DNA of 64,000 nt from Acidovorax defluvii (GTDB lineage Bacteria; Pseudomonadota; Gammaproteobacteria; Burkholderiales; Burkholderiaceae_C). The stretch spans positions 62,001 to 126,000 of the forward strand of contig QLTU01000009.1 of the NCBI GenBank assembly GCA_003268905.1, written 5' to 3'. A model generated the notes under the pieces. That model ran no database searches, was not told the origin of the DNA, and was given only the letters and a program-made list of their open reading frames with translations. The position numbers and the translations under genes are program-made. Shown here piece after piece: positions 53,283 through 62,441 of the stretch; the stretch's first letter is position 1, and every line of letters starts with the position of its first letter.

Positions 53283-54992
53283 TTACATTCTGGCTGGAGC
53301 CGATACGCCCAGCACGGCCAGGCCATTGTGCAACACCTGCGCGGTGGCACCGACCAGTGCCAGGCGGGCCCTTTTTACTGCTTCGTCGTCCACCAGGATG
53401 CGCTCGGCGTCGTAGTAGCTGTGGTAGCTGGCGGCCAAATCACGCAAGTAGAAGGTGACGTCGTGCGGCGCCTCGCCCTCGGCAGCAGCGGTGAGCATGT
53501 CGGGGTATTTGGCGAGTTGCAACATCAGCGCCTGGGCCTGCGGCCCGTCCAGCGGAGACAGGTCCACCTCCTTGAGCGAGGCCACGTCGCCGCCGCCGGC
53601 CTCCTGCCAGGCCCGCAGCACCGAGCAGATGCGCGCATGCGCGTACTGCACGTAGTACACCGGGTTGTCGTTGTTCTGTGCAACGGCCAGATCCACATCG
53701 AAGGTGTACTCCGTGTCGGGCTTGCGGCTCAGCAGAAAGAAGCGCACGGCGTCCTTGCTGGTCCACTCGATCAGGTCGCGCAGCGTGACGTAGCTGCCCG
53801 CGCGTTTGCTGATCTTGACCTCTTCACCGCCCTTGACCACGCGCACCATGGTGTGCAGCACGTAGTCGGGGTAGCCCTGCGGAATGCCCACATCGGCCGC
53901 CTGCAGCCCGGCGCGCACGCGGGCGATGGTGCCGTGGTGGTCGGTGCCCTGGATGTTGACGACCTTCGTGAACCCGCGCTCCCACTTGGCGATGTGGTAA
54001 GCCACGTCGGGCACGAAGTAGGTGTAGGTGCCGTCGCCCTTGCGCATGACGCGGTCCTTGTCGTCGCCGTAGTCGGTGGACTTGAGCCACAGCGCGCCGT
54101 CCTGCTCGTAGGTCTTGCCGTTGGCCACGAGCTTGTTGACAGTGGCTTCGACGCGGCCGCTGGTGTACAGGCTGGATTCGAGGTAGTACTCGTCAAAGTG
54201 CAGATTGAAGGCTTGCAGGTCCTTGTCCTGCTCGTTGCGCAGGTAGGCCACGGCAAACTGGCGGATGTTGTCGTAGTCCTCCACGTCGCCGTTGGCGGTG
54301 AACTCACGGTCGTCGGCCTTGACGGTGGCCTTGGCCTTGAAGGCCTCGGCAATGTCGGCGATGTAGTCGCCGTTGTAGAAGTTCTTGGCCAGCGGGTTGT
54401 CGCTGTCGGTGGGCCAGCAGTCGTCGCCGGGTTTGAAGCCCTTGGCGCGCAGCTGGGTGCTGTGGGCCAGGGTCTGAATCTGCACGCCTGCGTCGTTGTA
54501 ATAGAACTCGCGGTGCACGCTCCAGCCCTGCGTGGCGAACAGGTTGCTGATGGCGTCACCAATGGCCGCCTGGCGGCCATGGCCGACGTGCAGCGGCCCG
54601 GTGGGGTTGGCAGAGACGAATTCGACCAGCACGCGCGCATTGCGCGGGCCCTGGAAACCGAAGCGCTCCCCGGCAGCCAGCACCTCGCGCACGATTTCCT
54701 GCTTGGCCGCTGGTTTCAGGCGAATGTTGATGAAGCCGGGGCCCGCGATGTCGATGTCGGCAACCCAGCGCTGGTAAACCGGCGTGGCAAGCAGCGCGGT
54801 GCGCAGGCCCTCTGCCACCTGGCGGGGATTGAGCTTGAGTGGCTTGGCCAGCTGCATGGCCGCGGTGCAGGCGAAGTCTCCATGGGAGGCCACCTTGGGC
54901 GATTCAAATGCGGCCTTGGCGCCCGCGCCGGGGGTGAGGGTTTCCAACTCGGCCGCGAGCGCGGCCAGCAGATCTTGTTTGACAGAGAGCAT
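53283..54992 (-). CDS. argS: Arginyl-tRNA synthetase
   Basis: A 569-residue class I synthetase. The HIGH motif is in [20 protein letters not shown], the KMSKS-like loop is in [19 protein letters not shown], and the anticodon-binding helical domain is at the C terminus ([20 protein letters not shown]). An N-terminal additional domain for D-loop recognition covers residues 1-90. Length and motif order are normal. Confidence 0.97.
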   Translation of the reverse strand: MLSVKQDLLAALAAELETLTPGAGAKAAFESPKVASHGDFACTAAMQLAKPLKLNPRQVAEGLRTALLATPVYQRWVADIDIAGPGFINIRLKPAAKQEIVREVLAAGERFGFQGPRNARVLVEFVSANPTGPLHVGHGRQAAIGDAISNLFATQGWSVHREFYYNDAGVQIQTLAHSTQLRAKGFKPGDDCWPTDSDNPLAKNFYNGDYIADIAEAFKAKATVKADDREFTANGDVEDYDNIRQFAVAYLRNEQDKDLQAFNLHFDEYYLESSLYTSGRVEATVNKLVANGKTYEQDGALWLKSTDYGDDKDRVMRKGDGTYTYFVPDVAYHIAKWERGFTKVVNIQGTDHHGTIARVRAGLQAADVGIPQGYPDYVLHTMVRVVKGGEEVKISKRAGSYVTLRDLIEWTSKDAVRFFLLSRKPDTEYTFDVDLAVAQNNDNPVYYVQYAHARICSVLRAWQEAGGGDVASLKEVDLSPLDGPQAQALMLQLAKYPDMLTAAAEGEAPHDVTFYLRDLAASYHSYYDAERILVDDEAVKRARLALVGATAQVLHNGLAVLGVSAPARM

Positions 54993-55140
54993 CGGGCGAT
55001 TTTACGGGGCAGGTGCCAGGCGGCTGCGCGGCCGAGGGCATTGAAGCGACAAACGCCAGCCCGCATGTGCCATCGGCGCGGCGGGCGGGGCCGTTCCGGG
55101 ACGCAATCGGGCAGAAAGCGCTACCCACTACGGGGCCTGC

Positions 55141-55587
55141 CTACCAGCCACGCGCCCAGAACAGGGCAATGACGGCAACCACGGGCAGGATGTGCGACTG
55201 CACCATGACCAGCCGGCGCACCTGCCCCACCTCGCGGGCCTGCGGCAGCGCGCCGGTGGCACGCAGCTGACTGCGCCAGCGCCGGAACGACAGCGTGGGC
55301 CAGATGGAAAGCAGCACCATCACCACGAACAGCGTGACCTTCACATGGAACAGGGGCTGCGAGACATACCAGGACATGCCCTTGATGCCCCACACCACGC
55401 GCGCCAGGCCCGTGAGCAGCAGCACGAGCGCCGTCACGTTGTAGATCACGTCCAGGCGCACCAGCCGCTCCACCACGGCGGCATTGAGCCATTCGATGCG
55501 GCACAGCGCCGCCTGGCTCGACATGAAGACCACCAGGGTCAGGATGGCCACCAGATGCAGGCTGGCCAATACGGCTTCGAGAGTCAT
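55141..55587 (-). CDS. DUF2214-like four-helix membrane protein
   Basis: A 148-residue membrane protein with helices at about residues 5-25 (LASLHLVAILTLVVFMSSQA), 48-66 (VIYNVTALVLLLTGLARVVW), 82-102 (VKVTLFVVMVLLSIWPTLSF) and 128-146. The layout and charged loops match DUF2214 proteins. The function is unknown. Confidence 0.75.
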   Translation of the reverse strand: MTLEAVLASLHLVAILTLVVFMSSQAALCRIEWLNAAVVERLVRLDVIYNVTALVLLLTGLARVVWGIKGMSWYVSQPLFHVKVTLFVVMVLLSIWPTLSFRRWRSQLRATGALPQAREVGQVRRLVMVQSHILPVVAVIALFWARGW

Positions 55588-55645
55588 TGCAGATCCTTGT
55601 GAATTGCGGCGGCAGGGAACGGTTCGCAACGCCCCGCGGTGCGGG

Positions 55646-56569
55646 TCATGCGGCGGTCCAGAAACCGGGTTGGCTGTAATTGTGCTTGAGGAAGTCAATC
55701 CACAGGCGCACCCGCAGCGGCATGTGCTTGCGCTGGGGGAACACCACGTAGATGCCGTTGGGCGGTGCGGCATATTCCTCCAGCACTTCCACCAGCCGGC
55801 CGGCGGCGATTTCCGCCTCCACCTCCCAGGTGCTGCGCCATGCCATGCCATAGCCCGCCAGGCACCAGTCGTGCAGCACCTGGCCGTCCGAGCAATCCAG
55901 CGGCCCGCCGGGCTTGAGGTGCACCACCTCGCTGCCACCGTCCGGGGCCGGCATGCGAAAGGCCCAGCCGCGCGTCTGCGAAGCTTCACTCGACAGCGTG
56001 AGGCAGTCATGGCCCGACAGCTCGCTGGGGTGGCGCGGTACCCCATGGCGTTGCAGGTAGGCGGGCGTGGCCACGCACAGGCGGCGGTTGTCGGCAATGC
56101 GCACGCTTACCAGCGACGAATCGGGCAGATCGCCCACGCGCACGGCGCAGTCAAAGCCCTCGCCGGCCAGGTCCACCACGCGGTCGCTGAGGTTGAGCGA
56201 GATCGTCACATCGGGGTGCGCCAGCCGAAAACGCGGCACCAGCGGCGCCACATGGCGGCGGCCAAACCCTGCGGGCGCGGTGATGCGCAAGTGCCCCGTG
56301 GCCTTGACGCCGCCTTCCGACACGCTGGCCTCGGCATTCGCCACGTCGGACAGCAGGCGCTGGCAGTCCTCCAGGAATGCACTGCCCTCGTGCGTGAGGC
56401 TGATGCGCCGCGTGGTGCGCACCAGCAGCTTCACGCCCAGGTGCTCTTCCAGGGCATCCAGCCGCCGCCCCATGATGGCGGGCGCCACGCCTTCGGCCTT
56501 GGCCGCAGCGGTGAGACTGCCGCGCGTGGCCACTGACACAAAGGATTCGAAGGCCTTGAGTTTGTCCAT
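55646..56569 (-). CDS. LysR-family transcriptional regulator
   Basis: A 307-residue LysR protein: HTH at residues 5-62 (FESFVSVATRGSLTAAAKAE, RRLDALEEHLGVKLLVRTTR) and an effector domain from 90 on (GHLRITAPAGFGRRHVAPLV, GFDCAVRVGDLPDS). It resembles the large CrgA/DsdC-like group of beta-proteobacteria. It diverges from malate synthase G, separated by 276 bp, and could regulate it. Confidence 0.9.
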   Translation of the reverse strand: MDKLKAFESFVSVATRGSLTAAAKAEGVAPAIMGRRLDALEEHLGVKLLVRTTRRISLTHEGSAFLEDCQRLLSDVANAEASVSEGGVKATGHLRITAPAGFGRRHVAPLVPRFRLAHPDVTISLNLSDRVVDLAGEGFDCAVRVGDLPDSSLVSVRIADNRRLCVATPAYLQRHGVPRHPSELSGHDCLTLSSEASQTRGWAFRMPAPDGGSEVVHLKPGGPLDCSDGQVLHDWCLAGYGMAWRSTWEVEAEIAAGRLVEVLEEYAAPPNGIYVVFPQRKHMPLRVRLWIDFLKHNYSQPGFWTAA

Positions 56570-56637
56570 GGGCGCAGATTATGGAGACAAACATGCGCAA
56601 GGCAGCGGGGCAGAGTCCCGCAGCAGAATATGAATAA

Positions 56638-56698
56638 AAATGGCATCTAGCCCATATATAAAAAGCGCTGATAGCTATTAAATATATAGCATGTTATT
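56638..56698 (+). repeat. AGCGCTT/AAGCGCT dispersed repeat, copy K
   Basis: AAATGGCATCTAGCCCATAT, then ATAAAAAGCGCTGATAGCTATT. It sits in the divergent region between the LysR gene and glcB; the remaining 150 bp up to glcB are AT-rich and probably hold the promoter. Confidence 0.7.
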
Positions 56699-56845
56699 GA
56701 ACCACTTTTGCTTAAAAGTCATTGGTTTCAAGATATTCAGGGGGTTTATGCCACCAAACAATTGCAATACAGTCTGTCCATGTCCCGCACCGGCGGTCCC
56801 GCTGGCTGGTTCTTCCTTCATTTTTCATTCGTTAGGCATCGCACC

Positions 56846-59053
56846 ATGACCGCACGCACCTCTGTTCACGGCCTGCAAGTGGCCACCTCCCTGTTCCGCT
56901 TCGTGGAAGACAAGGTCTTGCCCGGCACCGGCGTGCAGAGCAGCGCCTTCTGGAAGGGCTTTGACGCCATCGTGGCCGATCTCGCCCCCCGCAACATCGC
57001 CTTGCTGGCCGAGCGTGACCGCCTGCAGACCGAGCTGGATTCCTGGCACAAGGCCCACCCCGGCCCGATCACCGACATGGCGGCGTACCGCAAGTTTCTT
57101 GAAACCATCGGCTACCTGGTCCCCCAGCCCGTCGACGTGCAGGTCACCACGTCCAATGTGGACGACGAGCTCGCCGTCCAGGCGGGCCCCCAGCTGGTGG
57201 TGCCCATCCTGAATGCGCGCTATGCCCTGAACGCAGCCAACGCCCGCTGGGGCAGCCTGTACGACGCGCTGTACGGCACGGATGCCATCCCCGAGACCGA
57301 TGGCGCCGAAAAGGGCAAGGGCTACAACCCGGTGCGCGGCGCCAAGGTGATCGAGTTCGCCCGCAACGTGCTGGACCAGAGCACGCCGCTGGCAACCGGT
57401 TCGCACAAGGACGCCACCGGCTACCGCGTGGAAGCCGGCCAGCTGGTGGTGGCCCTGAAGAATGGCAGCACCTCGGGCCTGAAGAACCCCGCCCAGTTCA
57501 CCGGCTACCAGGGCAACGCCGCTGCGCCTTCGTCGGTGCTGCTGCAGCACAACGGCTTGCATCTTGATATCCAGATCGACCGCAGCACCCCCATCGGCCA
57601 GACCGATGCCGCTGGCGTGAGCGACCTGGTGCTGGAAGCCGCCCTGTCCACCATCCTCGACCTCGAAGACTCGGTGGCCGCCGTGGACGCCGAAGACAAG
57701 GTACTGGGTTACAGCAACTGGCTGGGCATCCTCCAGGGCACGCTGACCGAATCGTTCGACAAGGGCGGCAAGCAGCTCACGCGCGGCCTGAACCCCGACC
57801 GCGTCTATACCGCACCCAGCGGCGCGGGCGAAGTGCGCCTGCATGGCCGCTCGCTCATGTTCCTGCGCAACGTGGGCCACCTGATGACCAATCCGGCCAT
57901 CCTCTGGACGGACGCCCAGGGCCAGCAACGCGAGATCCCCGAAGGCATCATGGACGCCGTGGTCACCACGGCCATCGCCCTGCATGACCTGCAAGGCCAC
58001 GGCGCCAATGGCGTCCGCAACTCGCGCAAGGGCTCGGTCTACATCGTCAAGCCCAAGATGCACGGCCCCGCCGAAGTGGGCTTTGCCGCCGAGCTGTTTG
58101 GCCGCGTGGAAAAGCTGCTGGGCTTGCCTGACAGCACCGTCAAGCTGGGCATCATGGACGAAGAGCGCCGCACTTCCGTCAACCTCAAGGCCTGCATTGC
58201 TGCGGCATCGAGCCGCGTGGCCTTCATCAACACCGGCTTCCTCGACCGCACGGGCGACGAAATGCACACCGCCATGCACGCCGGCCCCATGATCCGCAAG
58301 GGCGACATGAAGAGCAGCGCCTGGATCCAGGCCTACGAAAAGAGCAACGTGCTGGTGGGCCTGTCGTGCGGCCTGCGCGGCAAGGCCCAGATTGGCAAGG
58401 GCATGTGGGCCATGCCAGACCTGATGGCCGAGATGCTCAAGCAGAAAATCGCCCACCCCAAGGCCGGAGCCAACACCGCCTGGGTGCCCAGCCCCACGGG
58501 TGCCACGCTGCACGCCCTGCACTACCACCAGGTCAAGGTGAGCGACATCCAGATCGAGCTGGAAAAGACCGACGCCAATGCCCTGCGCGATGACCTGCTG
58601 ACCGGCCTGCTGACCATTCCCGTCTCGGCCAACCCGAACTGGAGCGACGAGGAAATCCAGCAGGAGCTGGACAACAACGCCCAGGGCATTCTGGGCTACG
58701 TGGTGCGCTGGGTGGACCAGGGCGTGGGCTGCTCCAAGGTGCCCGATATCAACGACATCGGCCTGATGGAAGACCGCGCCACGCTGCGCATCAGCAGCCA
58801 GCACATGGCCAACTGGCTGCTGCATGGCGTGGTGAGCGAAGGCCGCGTGCGCGCCACCTTCGAGCGCATGGCCGCCAAGGTGGACCAGCAAAACAGCGGC
58901 GACCCGCTCTACCAGCGCATGCACGGCCGCTTTGCCGAATCCATGGCCTACCAGGCCGCCTGCGATCTGGTGTTCAAGGGCGTGGAGCAGCCCAGCGGTT
59001 ACACCGAACCCCTGCTGCACGCCTGGCGCCTGAAGCTCAAGGCGTCGGCGTGA
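56846..59053 (+). CDS. glcB: Malate synthase G
   Basis: A 735-residue TIM-barrel enzyme that condenses glyoxylate with acetyl-CoA to malate. Isoform G hallmarks are the length, the inserted alpha/beta domain (residues 135-265) and the motifs [22 protein letters not shown]-like [31 protein letters not shown] and [11 protein letters not shown], with the catalytic Asp in the C-terminal plug ([20 protein letters not shown] region). ATG 56846 is the first start consistent with family length. It links glycolate oxidation (GlcD) to central metabolism. Confidence 0.96.
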   Translation: MTARTSVHGLQVATSLFRFVEDKVLPGTGVQSSAFWKGFDAIVADLAPRNIALLAERDRLQTELDSWHKAHPGPITDMAAYRKFLETIGYLVPQPVDVQVTTSNVDDELAVQAGPQLVVPILNARYALNAANARWGSLYDALYGTDAIPETDGAEKGKGYNPVRGAKVIEFARNVLDQSTPLATGSHKDATGYRVEAGQLVVALKNGSTSGLKNPAQFTGYQGNAAAPSSVLLQHNGLHLDIQIDRSTPIGQTDAAGVSDLVLEAALSTILDLEDSVAAVDAEDKVLGYSNWLGILQGTLTESFDKGGKQLTRGLNPDRVYTAPSGAGEVRLHGRSLMFLRNVGHLMTNPAILWTDAQGQQREIPEGIMDAVVTTAIALHDLQGHGANGVRNSRKGSVYIVKPKMHGPAEVGFAAELFGRVEKLLGLPDSTVKLGIMDEERRTSVNLKACIAAASSRVAFINTGFLDRTGDEMHTAMHAGPMIRKGDMKSSAWIQAYEKSNVLVGLSCGLRGKAQIGKGMWAMPDLMAEMLKQKIAHPKAGANTAWVPSPTGATLHALHYHQVKVSDIQIELEKTDANALRDDLLTGLLTIPVSANPNWSDEEIQQELDNNAQGILGYVVRWVDQGVGCSKVPDINDIGLMEDRATLRISSQHMANWLLHGVVSEGRVRATFERMAAKVDQQNSGDPLYQRMHGRFAESMAYQAACDLVFKGVEQPSGYTEPLLHAWRLKLKASA

Positions 59054-59054
59054 T

Positions 59055-59120
59055 CGATTGCTATTGAGTTAATAGCTCTCAGCGCTTTATGGACAAAGGC
59101 TGAAGGCTGTTTTGATGAAC
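59055..59120 (+). repeat. AGCGCTT/AAGCGCT dispersed repeat, copy L
   Basis: GAGTTAATAGCTCTCAGCGC, then TTTATGGACAAAGGCTGAAGGC. It starts directly after the glcB stop. Confidence 0.75.
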
Positions 59121-59148
59121 AACGGCACCTTCGGGTGCCGTTGTTCAT
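59115..59148. terminator. Bidirectional hairpin between glcB and the mnh operon
   Basis: A perfect 15-bp stem ATGAACAACGGCACC/GGTGCCGTTGTTCAT with a TTCG tetraloop. There is no T-run on either side, so termination would need help, but strength and position between convergent genes support that role. Confidence 0.65.
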
Positions 59149-59153
59149 GGCGC

Positions 59154-59495
59154 TCAGCCCTGGCGGCGCTCGGGCACCGCGTCGTAGGGCACGGGCGCGC
59201 GCGAAGCCAGCTTCAGGTGCAGCGCCGCCTGGGCCATGAGGTTGGCTGACACCGGCGCCGTGACGAACACAAATAGCGTGATCAGCAACTCGGCAATGCC
59301 GGGGCGGCCCTGGCTGAACGCCACCAGCATCGATGCAATCAGCACGCCGCCCACACCCAGCGTGGATGCCTTGGTGGGTGCATGCAGGCGCATGAAAAAG
59401 TCGGGCAGGCGGGCCAGGCCAATGGCGCCCACCAGCAGGAAGAAGGCCGCGATCACGATCAGCGCGGCGGCAGTCCATTCGATCAGAGGGTGCAT
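59154..59495 (-). CDS. mnhG: Monovalent cation/proton antiporter subunit G
   Basis: A 113-residue protein with three membrane helices (ALIVIAAFFLLVGAIGL, GVGGVLIASMLVAF, LITLFVFVTAPVSANLMAQA) and the MnhG/PhaG signature LPDFFMRLHAPTKASTLG. Last subunit gene of the antiporter operon, 21 bp after mnhF. Confidence 0.93.
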   Translation of the reverse strand: MHPLIEWTAAALIVIAAFFLLVGAIGLARLPDFFMRLHAPTKASTLGVGGVLIASMLVAFSQGRPGIAELLITLFVFVTAPVSANLMAQAALHLKLASRAPVPYDAVPERRQG

Positions 59496-59515
59496 GTTCA
59501 CTCCGGTTTCTAGGT

Positions 59516-59791
59516 TTATTCGACCACGTCGCCGCGGCTCAGGTAGCGCGCCAGCGCCACGGTGGAGGCAAAGCCCAGCATGGCCACCAGCAGGGCGGCC
59601 TCGAACAGCAGCGCGGTGTTCCAGCGAATGCCCAGCAGCACGATCAGCGCCACGGCATTCATGTAGAGCGTGTCCAGTGCCAGCAGGCGGTCGGTCATTT
59701 CGGGCCCGCGCAGCAGGCGCCAGGCACACAGCACCACGGCCACCGTCACGGCGGCCACGCCGATGTTCAATGCGATGTCGAGTGCGTTCAT
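59516..59791 (-). CDS. mnhF: Monovalent cation/proton antiporter subunit F
   Basis: A 91-residue protein with three membrane helices; the MnhF/PhaF signature RLLRGPEMTDRLLALDTLYM lies between helices 1 and 2. It overlaps mnhE by ATGA. Confidence 0.93.
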   Translation of the reverse strand: MNALDIALNIGVAAVTVAVVLCAWRLLRGPEMTDRLLALDTLYMNAVALIVLLGIRWNTALLFEAALLVAMLGFASTVALARYLSRGDVVE

Positions 59792-60363
59792 GCGGCCCTC
59801 CCGGTGGTGGCGCCAGCGCCGGGCGCTGCGGTGCGTGGCTGCTGGCGGAATATCTGGAGCAAAGGCGCTTCGTAGCGCGTCTTCATGTCGTCGATCATGG
59901 CCTGCGCGTCGTCGCAGGTCAGTGCATGCACCAGGATGAGATGGCGCTGCTCGTCCACCACGCACGACACCGTGCCGGGCGTGGTGGTGATGATGGTGGC
60001 AAACAAGGCATTCACGCGCGGGTGGTCGCAGGCCAGCGGCACGGGCAGCCACGCGGGCTGCATGCGCGGCAGGGGGCCCAGCACCAGCCGGGCCACGGTG
60101 ATGTTGGCCAGCACAATGTCCTTGAGCACCACGGCGGTCAGCCGCACGGCGCCCCCCCAGTGGATGCTGGAGTGTTCGCCCAGAAACGGGTGCAGCAGGC
60201 GCGGCACGATCAGGGCGATCAGCAACGCCGACAGCAGGTGCACAGGCGCCAGGCTGTGCGACAGCGCCAGCCAGCTGGCACCCAGCAGCAGGGACAGCAG
60301 CGGATGGCTGAGCCAGCCCGGCTTGCGCGCCGGATTGGCGGGGGGCGAGGTGCTGGGGTTCAT
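59788..60363 (-). CDS. mnhE: Monovalent cation/proton antiporter subunit E
   Basis: A 191-residue MnhE/PhaE protein: two or three N-terminal helices (LLSLLLGASWLALSHSLAPV, LLSALLIALIVPRLL), then a cytoplasmic part with TIITTTPGTVSCVVDEQRHL and LTCDDAQAMIDDMKTRYE. The stop overlaps the mnhF start and the ATG overlaps the mnhD stop, so translation is coupled along the operon. Confidence 0.92.
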   Translation of the reverse strand: MNPSTSPPANPARKPGWLSHPLLSLLLGASWLALSHSLAPVHLLSALLIALIVPRLLHPFLGEHSSIHWGGAVRLTAVVLKDIVLANITVARLVLGPLPRMQPAWLPVPLACDHPRVNALFATIITTTPGTVSCVVDEQRHLILVHALTCDDAQAMIDDMKTRYEAPLLQIFRQQPRTAAPGAGATTGRAA

Positions 60364-61994
60364 CGGGTCTCCTCGGTGGGGGCCGCGGCCGGTGTGCGTT
60401 GGCCGTCGTAGGGCCGGGTGGTGGGGGCGCCGGTAATGCCCAGCACGGCGCGGGCGTAGGCGGCCTGGTCGGCCAGTTGCGCTGTGGCGGCGTCGGTGTA
60501 GCGCTTCACGGGGGAGGCCAGCACCGCCATGGCCAGCGTGAGCGCCATGAACGCCCACACGGCAGACAACAGTTTGACGCTGGAGCCCGAGCCGGGGTTG
60601 CCCTGCCCTTCATCGGGCTGGATATGCCAGAACACGATGACCCCGGCGCGCGCCAGGCCCACGATGGTGAAGAAGCCCACGCTAAGCACCACCGCCCAGA
60701 CCCAGGCCTGGGCGGGCAGGCCCGACGAGCTCTCCAGAATCATCAGCTTGCCCAGAAAGCCCGGCAACGGCGGCAGCCCGGCGGCCGAGGCCGCGCCAAA
60801 AATCATCATCAAGCCCAGCAGCACCGGCTCGCGCACCGCCGCAGCAGGCCGCAGCTTGTCCAGTGCCTCACCGCGCTGGGCGGCCATCAGCTCGACCAGC
60901 AGGAACAGGCCCGCAATCACCACCGTGCTGTGCAGCGTGTAGTACAGCGAAGCCGACAGGGTTTCAGGGGAGTACAGCCCCACGCCCGCCAGAATGGTGC
61001 CCACCGACGACACGTTGAGGTAGGCCACCAGCCGGCCCATGCTGTCCGCGGCCAGCGCACCCAGCACGCCGAGCACGCTGGTGGTCAGGGCCAGCGGCAG
61101 CAGCCAGGCCTGGGCCGCAAAGGCGGCCTCACCGGCCTCGGCGCCAAAAATGCCCCAGTGCACGCGGATGATGCTGTACACGCCCACCTTGGTCATGATG
61201 GCGAACAGCGCGGCCACCGGTGCACTGGCCGACGCGTAGGTGCCCGGCAGCCAGAAGTACAGCGGCACCAGCGCCGCCTTCAGGCCAAACACCACCAAGA
61301 GCACCAGCGCCGCGGCCCGCGCCAGCACGGCGCTGTCGCCCGTGAGCTGGCCCACGCGCAGGGCCACGTCGGTCATGTTGAGCGTGCCGGTGACGGCGTA
61401 CACCAGCGCCAGCCCGATCAGGAACAGCCCCGAGGCCGCGAGGTTGAGTACCACATAGTGCACGCCCATGCGCAAGCGCTCGCGGCCCTGGCCGTGCACC
61501 AGCAGCACGTAAGAGGCGATCAGCAGCACCTCGAAGAACACGAACAGGTTGAACAGGTCACCCGTCAGGAAGGCGCCGCACAGGCCCATCAGCTGGAACT
61601 GGAACAGGGCATGAAAGTGGCGGCCCCGTGTGTCCCAGCCGCCGGTGGCATACCAGAGCACCGGCACCGCCACCAGGTAGGTCAGCAGCACCATAAGGGC
61701 CGACAGGCGGTCAAGCACCAGCACGATGCCAAACGGCGCGGGCCATTCACCCAGCTGGTACACCAGCAGCTCGCCGCCACTGGCGTGGCGCACCAGCTGA
61801 ACGGCCATGAACAGGCCAAGCAACACCGACGCCATGGACAGCCGTGCGCCCCAGCGCTGGCGGCTGTCCGCACCGGTGCCGCCGGAGCTGGCCGAATCAC
61901 CGATCAGCAACAGGCCCACGGCCGTGAACACCGGCAACAGCACCGACAGCACCGGGGCGTGCTGCAGCCAGAAAGCAGAGATCACATCCCACAT
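60360..61994 (-). CDS. mnhD: Monovalent cation/proton antiporter subunit D
   Basis: A 544-residue NuoN/NuoM-like subunit with about 14 membrane helices. The proton-channel residues are seen in FVFFEVLLIASYVLLVHGQG (Glu in helix 5) and FGLKAALVPLYFWLPGTYASASAPVAALF (in part; the conserved Lys and Pro). It belongs to the multi-subunit Mrp/Mnh/Pha antiporter that exchanges Na+ or K+ for H+ for pH and salt tolerance. Confidence 0.95.
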   Translation of the reverse strand: MWDVISAFWLQHAPVLSVLLPVFTAVGLLLIGDSASSGGTGADSRQRWGARLSMASVLLGLFMAVQLVRHASGGELLVYQLGEWPAPFGIVLVLDRLSALMVLLTYLVAVPVLWYATGGWDTRGRHFHALFQFQLMGLCGAFLTGDLFNLFVFFEVLLIASYVLLVHGQGRERLRMGVHYVVLNLAASGLFLIGLALVYAVTGTLNMTDVALRVGQLTGDSAVLARAAALVLLVVFGLKAALVPLYFWLPGTYASASAPVAALFAIMTKVGVYSIIRVHWGIFGAEAGEAAFAAQAWLLPLALTTSVLGVLGALAADSMGRLVAYLNVSSVGTILAGVGLYSPETLSASLYYTLHSTVVIAGLFLLVELMAAQRGEALDKLRPAAAVREPVLLGLMMIFGAASAAGLPPLPGFLGKLMILESSSGLPAQAWVWAVVLSVGFFTIVGLARAGVIVFWHIQPDEGQGNPGSGSSVKLLSAVWAFMALTLAMAVLASPVKRYTDAATAQLADQAAYARAVLGITGAPTTRPYDGQRTPAAAPTEETR

Positions 61995-62386
61995 CAGGCC
62001 TGACCTCCACTCTTGCCCGCAGGTGCCTGTGCGGCGCTGCGGTAACCCGGGGCGTGGCCGGGCTCGTGCCCGTCCACGTGGTCGCTGCCGCTCTCATGGC
62101 GGCTGCGCAGGGCCAGCTCGATCACAAAGCCGGTGGTGGCAAAGCCGATCACGATGGCGGTGAGCACCAGCGCCTGTGGCAAGGGGTCGGCCACGGGGCC
62201 ATCACCCACCAGGATGGGCTGGGCGTTGGACCACAGGCGCCCCATGGCAAAAATGAAAACGTTCACCGCATAGCCCAGCAGCGACAGGCCCAGCACCACG
62301 GGAAAGGTGCGCCCGCGCAGCATCAGGTAAATGGCGCAGGCCGTGACAAAGCCGATGCCGGTGGCCAGCAAAAATTCCATGCTCAT
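61994..62386 (-). CDS. mnhC: Monovalent cation/proton antiporter subunit C
   Basis: A 130-residue NuoK-like subunit with three helices (ATGIGFVTACAIYLMLRG, VVLGLSLLGYAVNVFIFAMG, DPLPQALVLTAIVIGFATTG) including the conserved DPLPQALVLTAIVI sequence. The C-terminal 30 residues are His/Gly-rich. The stop shares a base with the mnhD start. Confidence 0.93.
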   Translation of the reverse strand: MSMEFLLATGIGFVTACAIYLMLRGRTFPVVLGLSLLGYAVNVFIFAMGRLWSNAQPILVGDGPVADPLPQALVLTAIVIGFATTGFVIELALRSRHESGSDHVDGHEPGHAPGYRSAAQAPAGKSGGQA

Positions 62387-62441
62387 GTGGGTTCCTTGGT
62401 GTGTCGCACGGCGGGCGAGGGGTGACGGGGGCCTGCGGCGT

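Noticed and set aside
56825-59020. 731-codon open frame on the minus strand
   Set aside because: It is antisense to malate synthase G with low-complexity composition; a coding shadow.
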